From the NCBI GenBank assembly GCA_001414345.1, contig LLCB01000237.1, forward strand, positions 29,380 through 93,379: a stretch of 64,000 nucleotides of DNA, read 5' to 3'. Positions within the stretch are counted from its first letter, which is position 1, and the number at the start of each line of letters is the position of its first letter. The stretch comes from Hymenoscyphus infarciens (lineage: Eukaryota > Ascomycota > Leotiomycetes > Helotiales > Helotiaceae). The notes below the pieces were generated by a model. That model did not search any database and was not told the origin of the DNA. It was given only the letters and a program-made list of their open reading frames with translations. Below, piece by piece: positions 10,250 through 21,427 of the stretch. Both the position numbers and the translations under genes were made by a program.

Positions 10250-13200
10250 CTACGAAAGCATCTGCGACATAGCATTATCCCTATAACTCTCACTCTTCGC
10301 CAAAAGCTCATGATGTTTCCCACTGTCCACCACCCGCCCCCCCTCAACAACAAATATCACATCCGCCTTAAGGACAGTATGTAATCGATGCGTGATCGCA
10401 ATAACAGTGATTCCCGTCCCCTTAACTGCTCTTTCCAATCCTTCTTGTAGTGCGGTTTCACTCTCTGCATCCAAAGCACTGGTACTCTCATCAAGCAGTA
10501 GAAGTCTGGGTTTTCTAACTAAAGCTCTGGCGATGGTAAGACGTTGTCGTTGACCACCTGAGAGTTGCGAGCCGTTGGGTCCACATTCTGTGTTGTAGCC
10601 TTCCGGGAGGGTCATGATTGTGTCGTGGATATTGGCTAGTTTACAAGCTTCCTCTATCTCTGCATCCGTAGCTTCAACACCGGGTCGTGCACCAAGACCG
10701 ACGTTGAATTTTATCGTTGCATTGAAGAGAGCGTTATCTTGTGGTACGACGGCTATGTCGTCGCGGAAGGACTTTGTTTGGACGGAGACATTATCGATTT
10801 TCACGCTGCCGGAGGTGGGTGTGTACATTCGTTGGACGAGACCGATGATAGTTGACTTTCCAGCTCCTGAAGGACCGACGAGACCACAGAATTGACCGGG
10901 TTGGATTGTGAAGTTTACATCTTGGAGGACTGGGATTCCGGGACGGTTGGGGTATGAGAAGCCTACATTTGTGAAGGCGACACTTACTCCGCGTTGGTTA
11001 CCAGAGACAAGTTTTGGAATTGCCTCAGCGGTTGCCTCGATATCTGATTCTGTGGTGTTTTTGGATGGAGATTCGGGCTCTAGAGGGGCGGAGGAATTCT
11101 GGTCGCTGGATCCGGCTTTGATGAGAGAGAGGATTCGTGACGCGGATGAGCGGGAACGGGATACCTCTGGCGCGAGAGCGAACATTTGACTCCAGAGTTG
11201 GGCACTGACAAGCATGGCGACTAGAACGATCAAGAATTGCTCTTGTGTGTATTCTCCTTTCATAATTAGATGCGAACCCCACCAGTAAGCGAAGGCATAG
11301 ATGAAGAAACCGATACTCATTGATATTGCGAACCAGATATTGGTGTATACGCTGGCAGCAACCATCTCATCGCGTGAGGATTTTAGAACTCGGGTGTAGG
11401 TGCCCATAACTTCGTCTTCGATGGACAAGGTTGCGATGGTCTTGATAGAGTTGATGGCTTCAACAGAGATACCAATAGACTTGGCGTAAGATGCTGCATT
11501 GCGTTCTTCGTATCGCGAGAGACTGCGTAATTGCATGACTCCAGAGCCGAGTAAGAAAGGAACCATGGTGAGACATACAATAGCGATTTTCCACGCGATG
11601 ATGTGGGAGACAGTGATGGCAACCAAAAAGTTGACTAGAATCGAGAATATCGTGCCTATGACGGATCCAGTGAAGCCACCAAGTGCGGCGGTGTCCTTTG
11701 TGATGATTGATAAGAGCATTGATGGACTTCGATCACCCGATTGATGCCATTCTACACTCTGCTCAAAGAGTGAGCGGAATGACAGTACTCTTACTCTGTA
11801 GAGAAGCTTCTCTGCGACGAGACCGAAAGAGGACCAACTGGCAAGGTTTGCGAGAAATTCAACACAGGCGAGCATAAAGAGCAATCCACCAAAGAAACGA
11901 CCGTGAGATTGAATTTGGTCCGCGGTATTGCCACAAGGACTGAGGGCCCCAATTGTATTTCCGAAAATGAGACCCGATGCGGTATATGTGCAACCAACGA
12001 TGACTGCAGCGAACATAGCGAGCACGATGAATGGAAGCGTAGGTCTGACCAACCAAGTCATCCCCCTCAGAACAGCTCCAGTAGATTGTTCACCATCCAA
12101 ACCTGCATCCGCTGCTTCTGTGGGTTCTTCCTTTTCCTTGATTGGTTCAAGTGGACTGGATGCTCCTGATGGCAAAGCTTCCTCATCGATAATTTCGCGT
12201 TTCTCGAAAATATCCAGAGAGTCGTTCTTAGTGCTAGATCTTGACAAAGCATCGTTTGCCTCTGGCGAGCTAATTGACTGAAGAGCAACCATAGCAGCAA
12301 ACACACCATCCAAAGCCATAAGCTCGGGATATGTGCCTTGCTCAACAATTTCTCCAGATTTGAAAACAACAATATTGTCAGCATGTTTGATAGTTGAAAG
12401 ACGATGTGCGATAGAAACCACAGTCCTGTTCTTGGCAACTTGATCGATAGCTTTCTGGATTCGTTGTTCGCTTGAGGAGTCCAAGGAGGCGGTAGCTTCA
12501 TCCAAAATCAAGATTTTAGGATCGCGAACCAATGCACGAGCCAATGCAATTCTCTGTCTTTGACCACCTGAAACCATTTTGCCACCAGTACCAACCATTG
12601 TTGCGTAACCACGTTCGAGTTTATTGATAAAGGTTGCGGCGTCAGCTAAATCCGCTGATTTTCGCACTAGTTCCAAGATTTCCGTGACTTCTGGGCCAAA
12701 TTGGTGTTCTTTGGGGGTTTTTGTAAGATCAGTAATACTGGAAGCGACTTCCGAGATTTTGGCTCCGAGAAGTACATGTTTGAGATGTTGATGGGAAGGC
12801 ATTGGAGAGTTCACCAAGCCAAGGGCAATATTTTCCAGGATTGAGCGATCGAGAAGCGATGGTTCTTGTGAGACCAGGCTCATGAATCCTCTCAAGTCTT
12901 TAACATTAAGCTCGCGAATGTCCTGGTTGTCGAAAGTAACAATGCCCTCAGTCGGGTCATGTAGACGAGCCATTAAGCCCGCAATCGTTGATTTTCCACT
13001 TCCGGATTGTCCGACAATTGCCGTATGCTTTCCAGCTGGGATGCTCAAGTTGAGGTTACGGAGGACTGGCTCGCCTGGTCGTGATGGATAAGCAAATGTG
13101 ACATTTCTAAACTCGATCGTTCCCGGGCTGTTAGAGCCAAGACTCTGCCCAGCATTCGAGGTACCATCAATTAGTGACTTATGATCCATATCCTTTTTGA

Positions 13201-14426
13201 GTTTCGTGAAGGCAACTGCTGCTCCACCAAAGAGTGGCAGCAGTGGTGCGGCAGCACCAAGAATAACACAGGCTATTGGTAGAATTAGCTTCGGGTTCCC
13301 AATCGCAAATCGTGAATATCAACTTACCATCTACCAAAATGAAAACGACGGTGTAAATCGAGCCTACAGTCTCGCCACCGCCATCTCCAGCTACCAGCTT
13401 GGCAATCATAATACTACCTTGCCAAAATGCCAGGGCATTTGCAGAGTAGGCGATAAAATAAAGCATTCCGGCCTGGAAAGCAGCAACGACTCCTTTTCGG
13501 ATACCTTGGTCTCGAGCAACCAGCATATGACTAGCAAATTTCTTCTCTAGTCGTGGGCCAGCACCAAAGGCTTCCACCACCGCAATGTGAGATAAAGCCT
13601 CGGAAGCGATTGAAGATGCAGCTGCCATAGAATCCGACATGCGAGCAGAGAATTTCTGAAAGAATGACCCGCCGAAATATGAAACGAGCATGAATGCTGG
13701 GACCAGCGAGATGAGCATTCCAGCAAGCTTAGATTGTTTGATGAAGGCAACGACATAGGCCGTGACGAAGAAGGAAACACTGGCGATGAAGATACCGACC
13801 TTCTCGCAAGTTCCAGATTGAACGGCCTGAATGTCGGCATTCAGACGTGACGATACTTCCCCGGCATGACGTTCGTCGAAGAAAGATTGTTCTAAACGAA
13901 GCAGACTTTGAAAGTAGCTTTCACGTAAATGCTGGGCAAGCCGTTGACTCCGAATATTCCAAGAAAGAATGTAGACGAATGTCAATACGAATGAAGCAAT
14001 GGCAATGTAAACTAATAGGAGAACTTTGTGGTCAATCGCTGGTCCGTATTGCTCAGAACTTCCAAACTGAGCTGCTTCACAGGTGGCCGAGTTCAGGTCA
14101 TTGACAAGTTGACCAAACAGAATGGCCATAAGAGGAAAAGGTACACCGGCGGCGGCGGCACAGATGGTGCCAACGATGAGGAGACCAACATCAATCCACG
14201 TTGCGCCGTATAACAGTAGTCGGATGAAGATGAAGAGCTGTGTAGATTGTCAGTTTGATTCAAAGTCCCGTGACACACCTAAGAGGCGTTGTTATGCCGT
14301 ATCACTAACCGATGACTCCTGTGCTGGTTTTGTTGCTTTTTCCGGGACCTCGTTATCTACGGGCGTAGATAGGACCGCACCAGGAGCTTCAACGCGACCT
14401 TCTTTTTCCGAAATCTGTGCTGCCAT
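10250..14426 (-). CDS. Full-size ABCB (MDR-type) transporter, probable siderophore exporter
   Basis: I read three exons on the reverse strand: 14426-14310, 14237-13328 and 13272-10250. They encode about 1349 residues. The introns (72 and 55 nt) have donors GTTAGT and GTAAGT. The first splice restores the typical TMD1 start with GVPFPLMAILFGQLV. Order is TMD1, NBD1 (Walker A GQSGSGKST at 430-438, signature VSGGQ, Walker B ILILDEA), TMD2, NBD2 (Walker A GPSGAGKST, signature LSGGQ, ILDES-type Walker B). This is a full transporter pumping hydrophobic or peptide substrates across a membrane. Next to an NPS6-type synthetase on the same strand it occupies the place of SitT, so siderophore or fusarinine export is the likely job. 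That role is inferred; general drug efflux is the alternative. Two GATA motifs lie 430-570 bp upstream of its start. Confidence 0.88.
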
Positions 14427-14953
14427 CGTGAAAGCGACCCTCGTTGCTCGAATGCCCTTCGGCTGATTGTTTTCTTCCTTCGCTCGTGTCCTCGCTCCTA
14501 TCTAATCTAGCCAATAACGGGATTGACAGATGCCTCGACAGGTTGGTGGTTGTGACGGAAATCGGTGGTGTAGGTAGGTTACCAGGAGTGAACACAACCA
14601 TCACGATTTACGAAGCTCACGGCATTCAACCCGCCTAAGTAGCGAGCGCATGCCGGCCCAATACAGCATCCTTGCTAAAATGTACATGAATCCCGGAGGT
14701 TATTCCTGATGTTGATCGTGTCTGTCTACGAGTCCGGTTACGGACTTGCTCGAGGGACCAGCTGTCATGATTGCAATCCACATTTCTCACTAAGGTGTCC
14801 CAATAGGACACGAAAGCACAACAAGATGTCATGATCCTCGTTCGGAATTGGTGAACTGCGGTAATTTATGGGGAGGGGAAAAGAAAAGTGGTTTGTCTTG
14901 AAGCTTGTCGTGGGGCAAGTCGGCGTACATCCTTGCTAGCGCGAGAAAACACA

Positions 14954-14962
14954 ATCAGATTA
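14954..14962 (+). promoter_or_regulatory. ATCAGATTA, near-match to SreA GATA motif
   Basis: It matches ATCWGATAA at 8 of 9 positions and lies 33 bp from a perfect copy on the same strand. It sits between the divergent ABC transporter and acetyltransferase genes. Function is inferred from pairing and context. Confidence 0.35.
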
Positions 14963-14986
14963 GATCATTAGCGTGTGAAAATTTCA

Positions 14987-14995
14987 ATCAGATAA
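14987..14995 (+). promoter_or_regulatory. ATCAGATAA, SreA-type GATA motif
   Basis: This is a perfect ATCWGATAA match, about 560 bp upstream of the ABC transporter start and 318 bp upstream of the acetyltransferase start. It could control both divergent genes in response to iron. A second perfect site lies upstream of the synthetase (9834), so every flank of the proposed siderophore locus carries the motif. Confidence 0.5.
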
Positions 14996-15304
14996 GATGT
15001 CAAAGGGGCTTCCCCACTCTGGCTGACTTGGCAGTGTACTTGAGTAACGCAATTCACCGCAGGGCTTCCCGAAGGCACCATGGAACTTGGTTGGGTCTGC
15101 CGACATTCCGACATTCTTGGTGCTCCTGGTAGTCTTATTATTTTTTTGCAGTCTTGCCGCTTGAGCCTCACAAGAAATAACGGTAATACTTGAATTATAA
15201 GAAAAGTCCGCCACCAAAAGTACTCCATACCGAACTATATCCAGCTTTCGAGATAGAAATCAACTTTCAAGCACAACATTGTACCTTCATACGACGAGAC
15301 CACC

Positions 15305-16103
15305 ATGGGAAACGTCATCCTTCCAGCGCTGATCCCCGATATCACCAAAATTTACGATGTATACTTCAACGCGTCCGAAGCCGAACCAATGGCCAAACTA
15401 ATGCTCGAGATCCTCTTCCCGGGCGGCATAACCAATGAGTTCCGCAAAGGCCACACCGAGCATACACTCAAGTACTGGCACGATAGCACACTGCAGCATA
15501 CGATCAAATGTGTGGACTCCGACACAGGAGAGATCATTGGAATGGGTCTCCACGACACACACTTCCTGGAACGCAGCGAGGAAGAGCGCAAAAACCCTGG
15601 CATCACATGGCTGGACGGAGAATATAAAGCTCGGGCAGAGAAGATTTTGAACCCGCTCTGGGCGGCAAAGGAGAAGATGCTTGGTGGACGGCGACATATA
15701 TGTCAGTCATCCTTGTTTTTGCGTTTTGCTACTCGAGTGGGCTTGTTTCCGCGGGGGTATGTGACTGTGAATAGAGCACCACTAACATTTTGTAGACTGC
15801 CATGTCATCGCCGTAGAACCAAAACATCAGGGCCGAAAGGCAGGGGCCGCCCTGGTTCAATGGGGGATCGAGGTTGGGGAGAAGTCAAGTCTACCCTACT
15901 ACTTGGAGTCATCGCCATCAGCCGCTGGGCTGTACACGAAGATGGGATTTGAGACGCTCAAAGAAAAGATTGTGCACAAGGCTGAAGTCTTAGGCACTGA
16001 GAAAGATATCGAGGTACCTCTGATGGTCAAGATGCCTTCAGCTGCGAAAGGGATGACTTTTGATGAATGGAGAGAGAAGGGCTATCCCGCTTGGGAGAAA
16101 TGA
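15305..16103 (+). CDS. GNAT-family N-acetyltransferase
   Basis: Two exons, 15305-15701 and 15796-16103, encode 234 residues. The 94-nt intron has donor GTCAGT, branch CACTAACA and acceptor TAG. The splice joins the halves of the GNAT core: VIAVEP followed by the acetyl-CoA binding motif QGRKAG (144-149), and later the YYLESS and LYTKMGFE strands typical of fungal GNATs. The enzyme transfers acetyl from acetyl-CoA to an amine. It is divergent from the ABC transporter and shares an intergenic region with paired GATA motifs, so it may modify the siderophore, as SidG acetylates fusarinine C in Aspergillus. That role is a guess from position. Fungi have many GNATs of unknown substrate. Confidence 0.8.
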
Positions 16104-16977
16104 GACAGGTTTAGAATTTTCAGAGCAAATAAAAAACCAAATCTAAGCTTGATGAAAGAAATGTCCCATACCATCCAAACGAGATAGAATGACGACGACA
16201 GCGTTCAGTATTCAGAGCCACAACTCGCAATTTTAAGAGGGGAATTCATGACTCCTGTGATAATAGGATTCAGTTGTTCAACCGAGATTCAACTGAAATC
16301 TAAAAGATGCTGGTAGAGCAAGGCGCCGTGTTGTCGATATTCATTCATCTTATCTAAACGCGCGAAAGTAAAAGTGGAGAATAAAATCGACCCGGCTCTT
16401 TCCATGTTCTAAATTGCCTCTCGAGGAAGGCGCGACTAGCGATTTAAGCACACTTGCTCAGAACCTTTTCGTTCTCCAGCATGGCAGGTGCGACTTGCAC
16501 TTTTCCAGGCGCCTTGATAGTTTTCAGGATGGTAGGGTTCTCATCTCTTTATCATGGCAGGTGCAACTTGCAGATTTCCGGGTGCTTGGTGCCTTCCTTG
16601 ATAGTGAAATATTCGATTATGACTCTGCAAGAGATTGATGCCTCTTTCCGGTAGTATGGGAACTGCCGACAACAGAAACATCATTTACTGTAGTAATATC
16701 GACTCAACTTTGAGAAGACATATTTTCCTCCTTCGGCCAGTATACACGTCCCTGCGCAGTGTCCTGATACTGACTAAATTCAGAGGCAATGGCTCAAGAA
16801 TGCATCAATGTTCTCAATTACTTTGACCACGGACAATTCCCATTGAACGCGACATGTACCTTACGGAGAGACACTTCGTCAGAGACAGAACTGGTCCCAG
16901 GTGTTCACACAGTCAGGCGAGTCTATTCCCTAGAATAGATCTCCCTGTTCTGACCTCTCCAAGAACAATCCACTTGG
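16104..16977. other. Intergenic region with a short direct duplication
   Basis: Words beginning ATGGCAGGTGCRACTTGCA occur at 16481 and 16554, and each is followed by a CCTTGATAGT further on. This indicates a diverged tandem duplication of roughly 73 bp. The ORFs across it are short and unrecognised. Confidence 0.4.
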
Positions 16978-17826
16978 ATGTTCCAGGGTAGACTGCTAAC
17001 ATCAGCACGGTACAGGGAGCTCCATCAACGCCTATTCGATCGATTCAATGCCTTTTATCAACACGGAGATATCATGGAGGCGATCGATGAGTGGTGGGCC
17101 GGACCCTTGGATGGACTCAGTGAAGGAGGTCTTCTGTTGCTGGGCAAAGACGACGGGGAGATTCTTGCGATGATAAAGCATATCTTCAACAGAGCCCTCT
17201 TCGGCGGCGCCCTTCCTTCGAAATTCTGCAACCTGCGATTCATTCCACTCTCAGAACCAGATTGGGGACGCAAAGGGAAACCGATTGAGGGGCAACCTTC
17301 CACCCGCGGATATCTGGATACCAAGCTTACCCGCAAATGCGGCGGCCATGTAACAGGAACGATCAACATCTTCGAACTTCCCTGGCACACCAGAAACCAA
17401 ACACAGCAAGAAAGGATCCTCTTTTATGGGGGGACTTTGCTGCATGAGATGCTGCATGGCTACTTCTGGACATATACTTGCAGGTGTCAATCGTGTTGCG
17501 GACTGCCAGGTGGTTGGTCGAGAAAAGGAGAAGGACAGCATGATCACTACTGGCAGTATTCGGCTCTGCTCATCGAAGAGGCCGCAGAAGGATTCACTCA
17601 GCGGTTCTGGGACTTGAGCAGAACCACATCGATGGCGTTTGAGATGGTGGCGTGCGACAAAAGAGTATCCCCGGCCTACTTGGAAGCTCTGAAGCTCGAT
17701 CCCACTGAGTTCCAAAACAGCAGTAGCCCGAGAGTCGTGGGAGGGGTAGACGCGGTGTCGACGGTGTTGTATACGGCACGCAAGGTCGAATTGGAGGAAA
17801 GGATCCGCGAAATTTGGTTTCCTTGA
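16978..17826 (+). CDS. SprT-like zinc metallopeptidase-domain protein
   Basis: This single ORF of 282 residues has the SprT-like signature. The zinc-binding HEMLH is at 156-160 inside a hydrophobic helix (TLLHEMLHGYFW). It is followed by a Cys-rich CRCQSCC and a GQHDHYWQ segment (187-193) that can supply the third ligand, as in the GHGxxW element of the family. SprT/Spartan relatives are intracellular proteases, some acting on DNA-protein crosslinks. This short fungal version lacks visible PCNA-interacting or zinc-finger extensions, so its substrate is unknown. The start is the first Met in frame; the true start could be upstream if there is an unseen 5' exon. Confidence 0.7.
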   Translation: MFQGRLLTSARYRELHQRLFDRFNAFYQHGDIMEAIDEWWAGPLDGLSEGGLLLLGKDDGEILAMIKHIFNRALFGGALPSKFCNLRFIPLSEPDWGRKGKPIEGQPSTRGYLDTKLTRKCGGHVTGTINIFELPWHTRNQTQQERILFYGGTLLHEMLHGYFWTYTCRCQSCCGLPGGWSRKGEGQHDHYWQYSALLIEEAAEGFTQRFWDLSRTTSMAFEMVACDKRVSPAYLEALKLDPTEFQNSSSPRVVGGVDAVSTVLYTARKVELEERIREIWFP

Positions 17827-18376
17827 GGCTCGTTGTGTTCAGCGTTGCCTTGCATAGATCTCACATTGCGCGAGATGTAGTATGGCCCAAGTAATATAAA
17901 TAATGTTAGCCGAAATGTGGCATATGGGCGGAGTAGGTGACGTTCGCAGAACGATTATAGACTCTGCTCCGTAGTTTCCTTTACCATCGTGGTAATTGGT
18001 TTCTGAATCCGTCCCTTGAGTCTCGATGTTCTGAAAGTTCGGGGCGATGGTCGCAGAGAGCCAACAACTAACTGCATTGGCCCTGTTAGTTTCGCAGGTT
18101 CGGGATGGAATAGATTTCGTGTACTTGCTACCTGCTTGCCACCTCAGCCATGCCCAAAGATTCCGTTCTTGTTGTGTGAGGAGAGCAGAGTGAAGCTGTC
18201 GAGGTCGAATAGCTGACAGTCCATTTTAGGCTAGCGGATATTTTCGCAAATCAAGCCGAGCAAATCCGAAGCCCCGAAGACGTCATGAAGCTCCCCAGTT
18301 TCACTCCAAATCGTCTCTTCGTCCCCAATTCCCACGTCAATTGATTTCCAGTCTCTCCCACGATTAGAAAATCATC
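17827..18376. other. Intergenic region upstream of the cytochrome b5 reductase
   Basis: I see no coding signal. The last ~100 bp, pyrimidine- and CCAAT-like rich, should contain the promoter and 5' UTR of the gene starting at 18377. Confidence 0.35.
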
Positions 18377-19566
18377 ATGTTCGCCAGACAAGCATTCCGA
18401 GCGGCTCAACCATTGAGATCCGTAAGTGTCCCGACCTTCCCTAGAAGCTACCTATCAAGCTCTCCCCCCCCCCACCACGGATGGTGCGGGAGGTCAATTG
18501 TCTCCGAGCTAATAAATACCACCTCTCTATAGCAATACCGTCGTTATGCCACAGAACAAACCAAGGGAGGAAACAACACCATAATCTATGGTGGTATCGC
18601 AGCAGCTCTAGCTGGTGGAGCATACTACTTCCTCAACCAAGGCGACAACGCTGCCAAAGTCAAGGACGTCGCAAAGGATGCCGAGGCCAAGGCCAAGGGT
18701 GTTGTTGTTGGAGGTGCTCCTGCTAAGGCTGCCCTTACTGGAGGCGATCAAGGGTTCATTGGATTGAGACTCGAGAGCGTCGAGAACATCAATCATAACA
18801 CGAAGAAATTCCGATTCGCATTACCGGAGGATGATCAGGTCAGCGGGTTGAAGGTTGCTTCTGCCATCCTTACCAAGTTCAAGGAACCAAATATGGAGAA
18901 GCCCGTCATTCGACCATACACACCAGTTAGCGACGAAGGTTGGTGGTTCCTATGCTATAGCTAGGGAACGAGAAAAGGCTAATTCGTGGTGTAGCTGAGA
19001 AGGGTTACGTCGAGTTGATTGTCAAGAAATATAAGGGCGGACCAATGTCGACGCATATCCACGATCTGGTGCCAGGTCAAGAACTCCAATTCAAGGGCCC
19101 CATCCCCAAATACCCTTGGGAGGCAAACAAGCACGATCACGTCGCGTTGATCGCTGGTGGAACCGGAATCGCCCCAATGTATCAGCTCGCCCGCGGCATC
19201 TTCAACAACCCAGATGATAAGACGAAGGTCACTCTCGTATTCGCCAACATCACGGAGGAAGATATTTTATTGAAGAAGGAGTTCGCAGAGCTGGAAAACA
19301 CATACCCACAACGATTCCGAGCATTCTATGTTCTTGACTCTCCACCAAAGGGGTTTGCCGGTACTGAAGGACGTATCACAAAGGAGCTGTTGAAGACTGT
19401 GCTCCCGGAGCCAAAGTCTGCGAATATCAAGATTTTCGTCTGTGGTCCTCCACCTATGTATAAGTCTATCTCGGGGATGAAGGTGTCACCAGCGAACCAG
19501 GGGGAGCTCGATGGCAGTATTCTTGAGCAACTTGGATACTCCAAGGATCAGGTTTTTAAGTTTTAG
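18377..19566 (+). CDS. mcr1: NADH-cytochrome b5 reductase, mitochondrial (Mcr1 type)
   Basis: Exons 18377-18421, 18533-18938 and 18995-19566 encode 340 residues. The protein opens with an Arg-rich mitochondrial presequence ([15 protein letters not shown]). One hydrophobic segment follows (about 29-49, [17 protein letters not shown]), as in outer-membrane/intermembrane-space Mcr1. The catalytic part has the FAD motif RPYTPVSDE (142-150), the [10 protein letters not shown] phosphate-binding region, the NAD(P) motif [15 protein letters not shown] and a C-terminal VFKF. It passes electrons from NADH to cytochrome b5 and to quinones or erythroascorbate-type acceptors. The second intron interrupts the codon after SDE and has an unusual GTTGGT donor. 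Without its removal the frame stops at 18961. Confidence 0.9.
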
Positions 19567-20756
19567 AGAGCGAATAGATCTGTATTAGAGAAAGCAATGT
19601 TTATTGGGGAACTTGTAACATAGATAGATCATGAATATTGAAGATTCGTTTCGAGTCAACTTTCTTCCAGGATTTAACTAAGAGCATGGTGGCCCAGACC
19701 TACTTTTCCTTATTTTCCCCAACAATAAACAGCTCTCTGTTAAACTCACGACACGTCAGTTAGCTAATTTCCTAACCGCGTCTCTAAGAATTGCTTAAAT
19801 CTATCTAAAACTATTAGGAAGCGCGAAGTTCTTGTAAGAGCTGCGAAATTAGAGTTGACCTCGATGTCTATTAGAAGATAGCAGAACTTGTCCTTAAATA
19901 ACAGTTCTGCGAAGATTTCTGTGAGGTTGAGAGAATGTCGAGTAAAGCGGTTGGTATGTATTTTTCTGGTTTTGTTGATAGAGGTCTGTTGATAGAGGTC
20001 AACATAAAACCCTCTGCACCAACATCGATAACCTCCACGAATCTTACCAGTTCGCCAGCCTGTACGACTTCCCAGGATGCTCTCGTAACAATTACAGAAA
20101 GCCTCCTTCCAACGACCGACTCCCTAACACCGGACACCAGTGGTGCCAGTGTCAAAACTGCAAGCCCCCCAAAAGAGAAGCGCGGAAAGTGACAACCAGT
20201 TGAGTACTTCGGAGGTCTTTGGAACCATAATTCAAAGACTTCATCCCAGCCAGTCTAGAAACAGTTTTCTTAATTTAACAGAAGAAGAATAATCGGAAAC
20301 ATAGAAAACTATTATTCGAAGTCTTGTTATAAATGTTTTTTGTTGCATTTCGTTAATCTAAACTTTTAGTATAATCTTTCTCGAATGTACCAAGAAGCGA
20401 CGACAGAGATGCTTGCACATGGTTTCACGATCGTGTTTAGCGATGATATTAATGATTTCTTAGGCCGAGTAAAATTCGCTTATTAGAGATATACCTTGTC
20501 CAATTATACGAGAGGTTAGAGTAATAGTGACTATCTACTTCACTCGAGTAAACAAAAAGAGTCGAACAATAGGGTGTTCTAAAATCTTATCTGAGTTCTA
20601 AAATTATACTCTAAGCATTACTAAAACTAATCTACTTGAATATTTGAAGAAATTGGAATGATAGAATCTTTCGAAAGCTTATAAGATGTCTTGAATGATC
20701 GTGACTATATAGAATCAACCTCAATTATCGAAAAGTGTAGAAAAATAAATTAAGAG
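19567..20756. other. AT-rich gene-free DNA
   Basis: After the reductase 3' end the sequence becomes AT-rich. The ORFs of 85-94 codons around 19871-20192 on both strands have no recognisable motif. This looks like repeat-derived DNA decayed by RIP, although no parent element can be named. Confidence 0.4.
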
Positions 20757-21427
20757 ACCAGATACGGCATCCTGAATACACTAAAAAGTTAGATTGACTA
20801 AATCGTAAATAGGAAATCGTAAATCGTAAAATGTTACTTTTTATAAGTATAAAAGAGAATAATTTCTAATTTAAATTCCCCCTCTCTATATCTAGATTAG
20901 ATAGTCTTAACTATAGTAACTAGCTAATTAGAGAATAGAAAGGGAAAATAAAATATATATTACATATATAGTAGTAACATTAGATGCCCTCTTACTATCG
21001 CCCTCTCGCTATCGTCTCCTTACTATTATTTCTAGATAAATAAGGAAGAGAGAGAGAGAGGGAGAGAGGGAGAGAGGGAGAGAGGGGGCGAGAGGGCGAG
21101 CAAACATTTCAGTGGAAAGTTTTTCCTAGCGTAGGTAAGGGGAGTTTAGCAAAAGTAGCAAACAATCCCCTCACCCTCTCTCCCTCTCTCCCTCTCTCCC
21201 TCTCTTCTATACTTTTATATTTACATAATATACTAAAGAAGGAAAGAGTAGCAAGAGAGAGAGACTAAGAAGTAGCAAAATACTCTCCTACCCCTTAATA
21301 AAGGGCTTAGATAATATAATTATTAAGTTCTACTTTAGCTCAACTTTATTACAATTTACGATTTACGATTTACAATTTGCGATTTAGTCGATTCCGACTT
21401 TTTAGTGTATCCAGGACGCCCTACCAG
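20757..21427. mobile_element. MITE-like element with ~75-bp terminal inverted repeats
   Basis: The left end (20757-20840) and the reverse complement of the right end (21345-21427) align over about 75 bp. Shared blocks include ATACACTAAAAAGT, GACTAAATCG and TAAATCGTAAATCGTAAA. Differences are mostly transitions. The ~520-bp interior has no transposase ORF. It holds complementary GA-rich and CT-rich tracts that could extend the fold-back. The size, long TIRs and lack of coding capacity fit a non-autonomous DNA transposon. The superfamily is unknown, as I could not identify a clear target-site duplication. Confidence 0.65.
21046..21206. repeat. Inverted GA-rich and CT-rich microsatellites
   Basis: (GAGAGAGG)n at about 21046-21090 and (CCCTCTCT)n at about 21170-21206 are reverse complements separated by about 80 bp. 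They lie inside the inverted-repeat element and could pair into a long hairpin. Tract lengths are likely unstable between strains. Confidence 0.6.
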
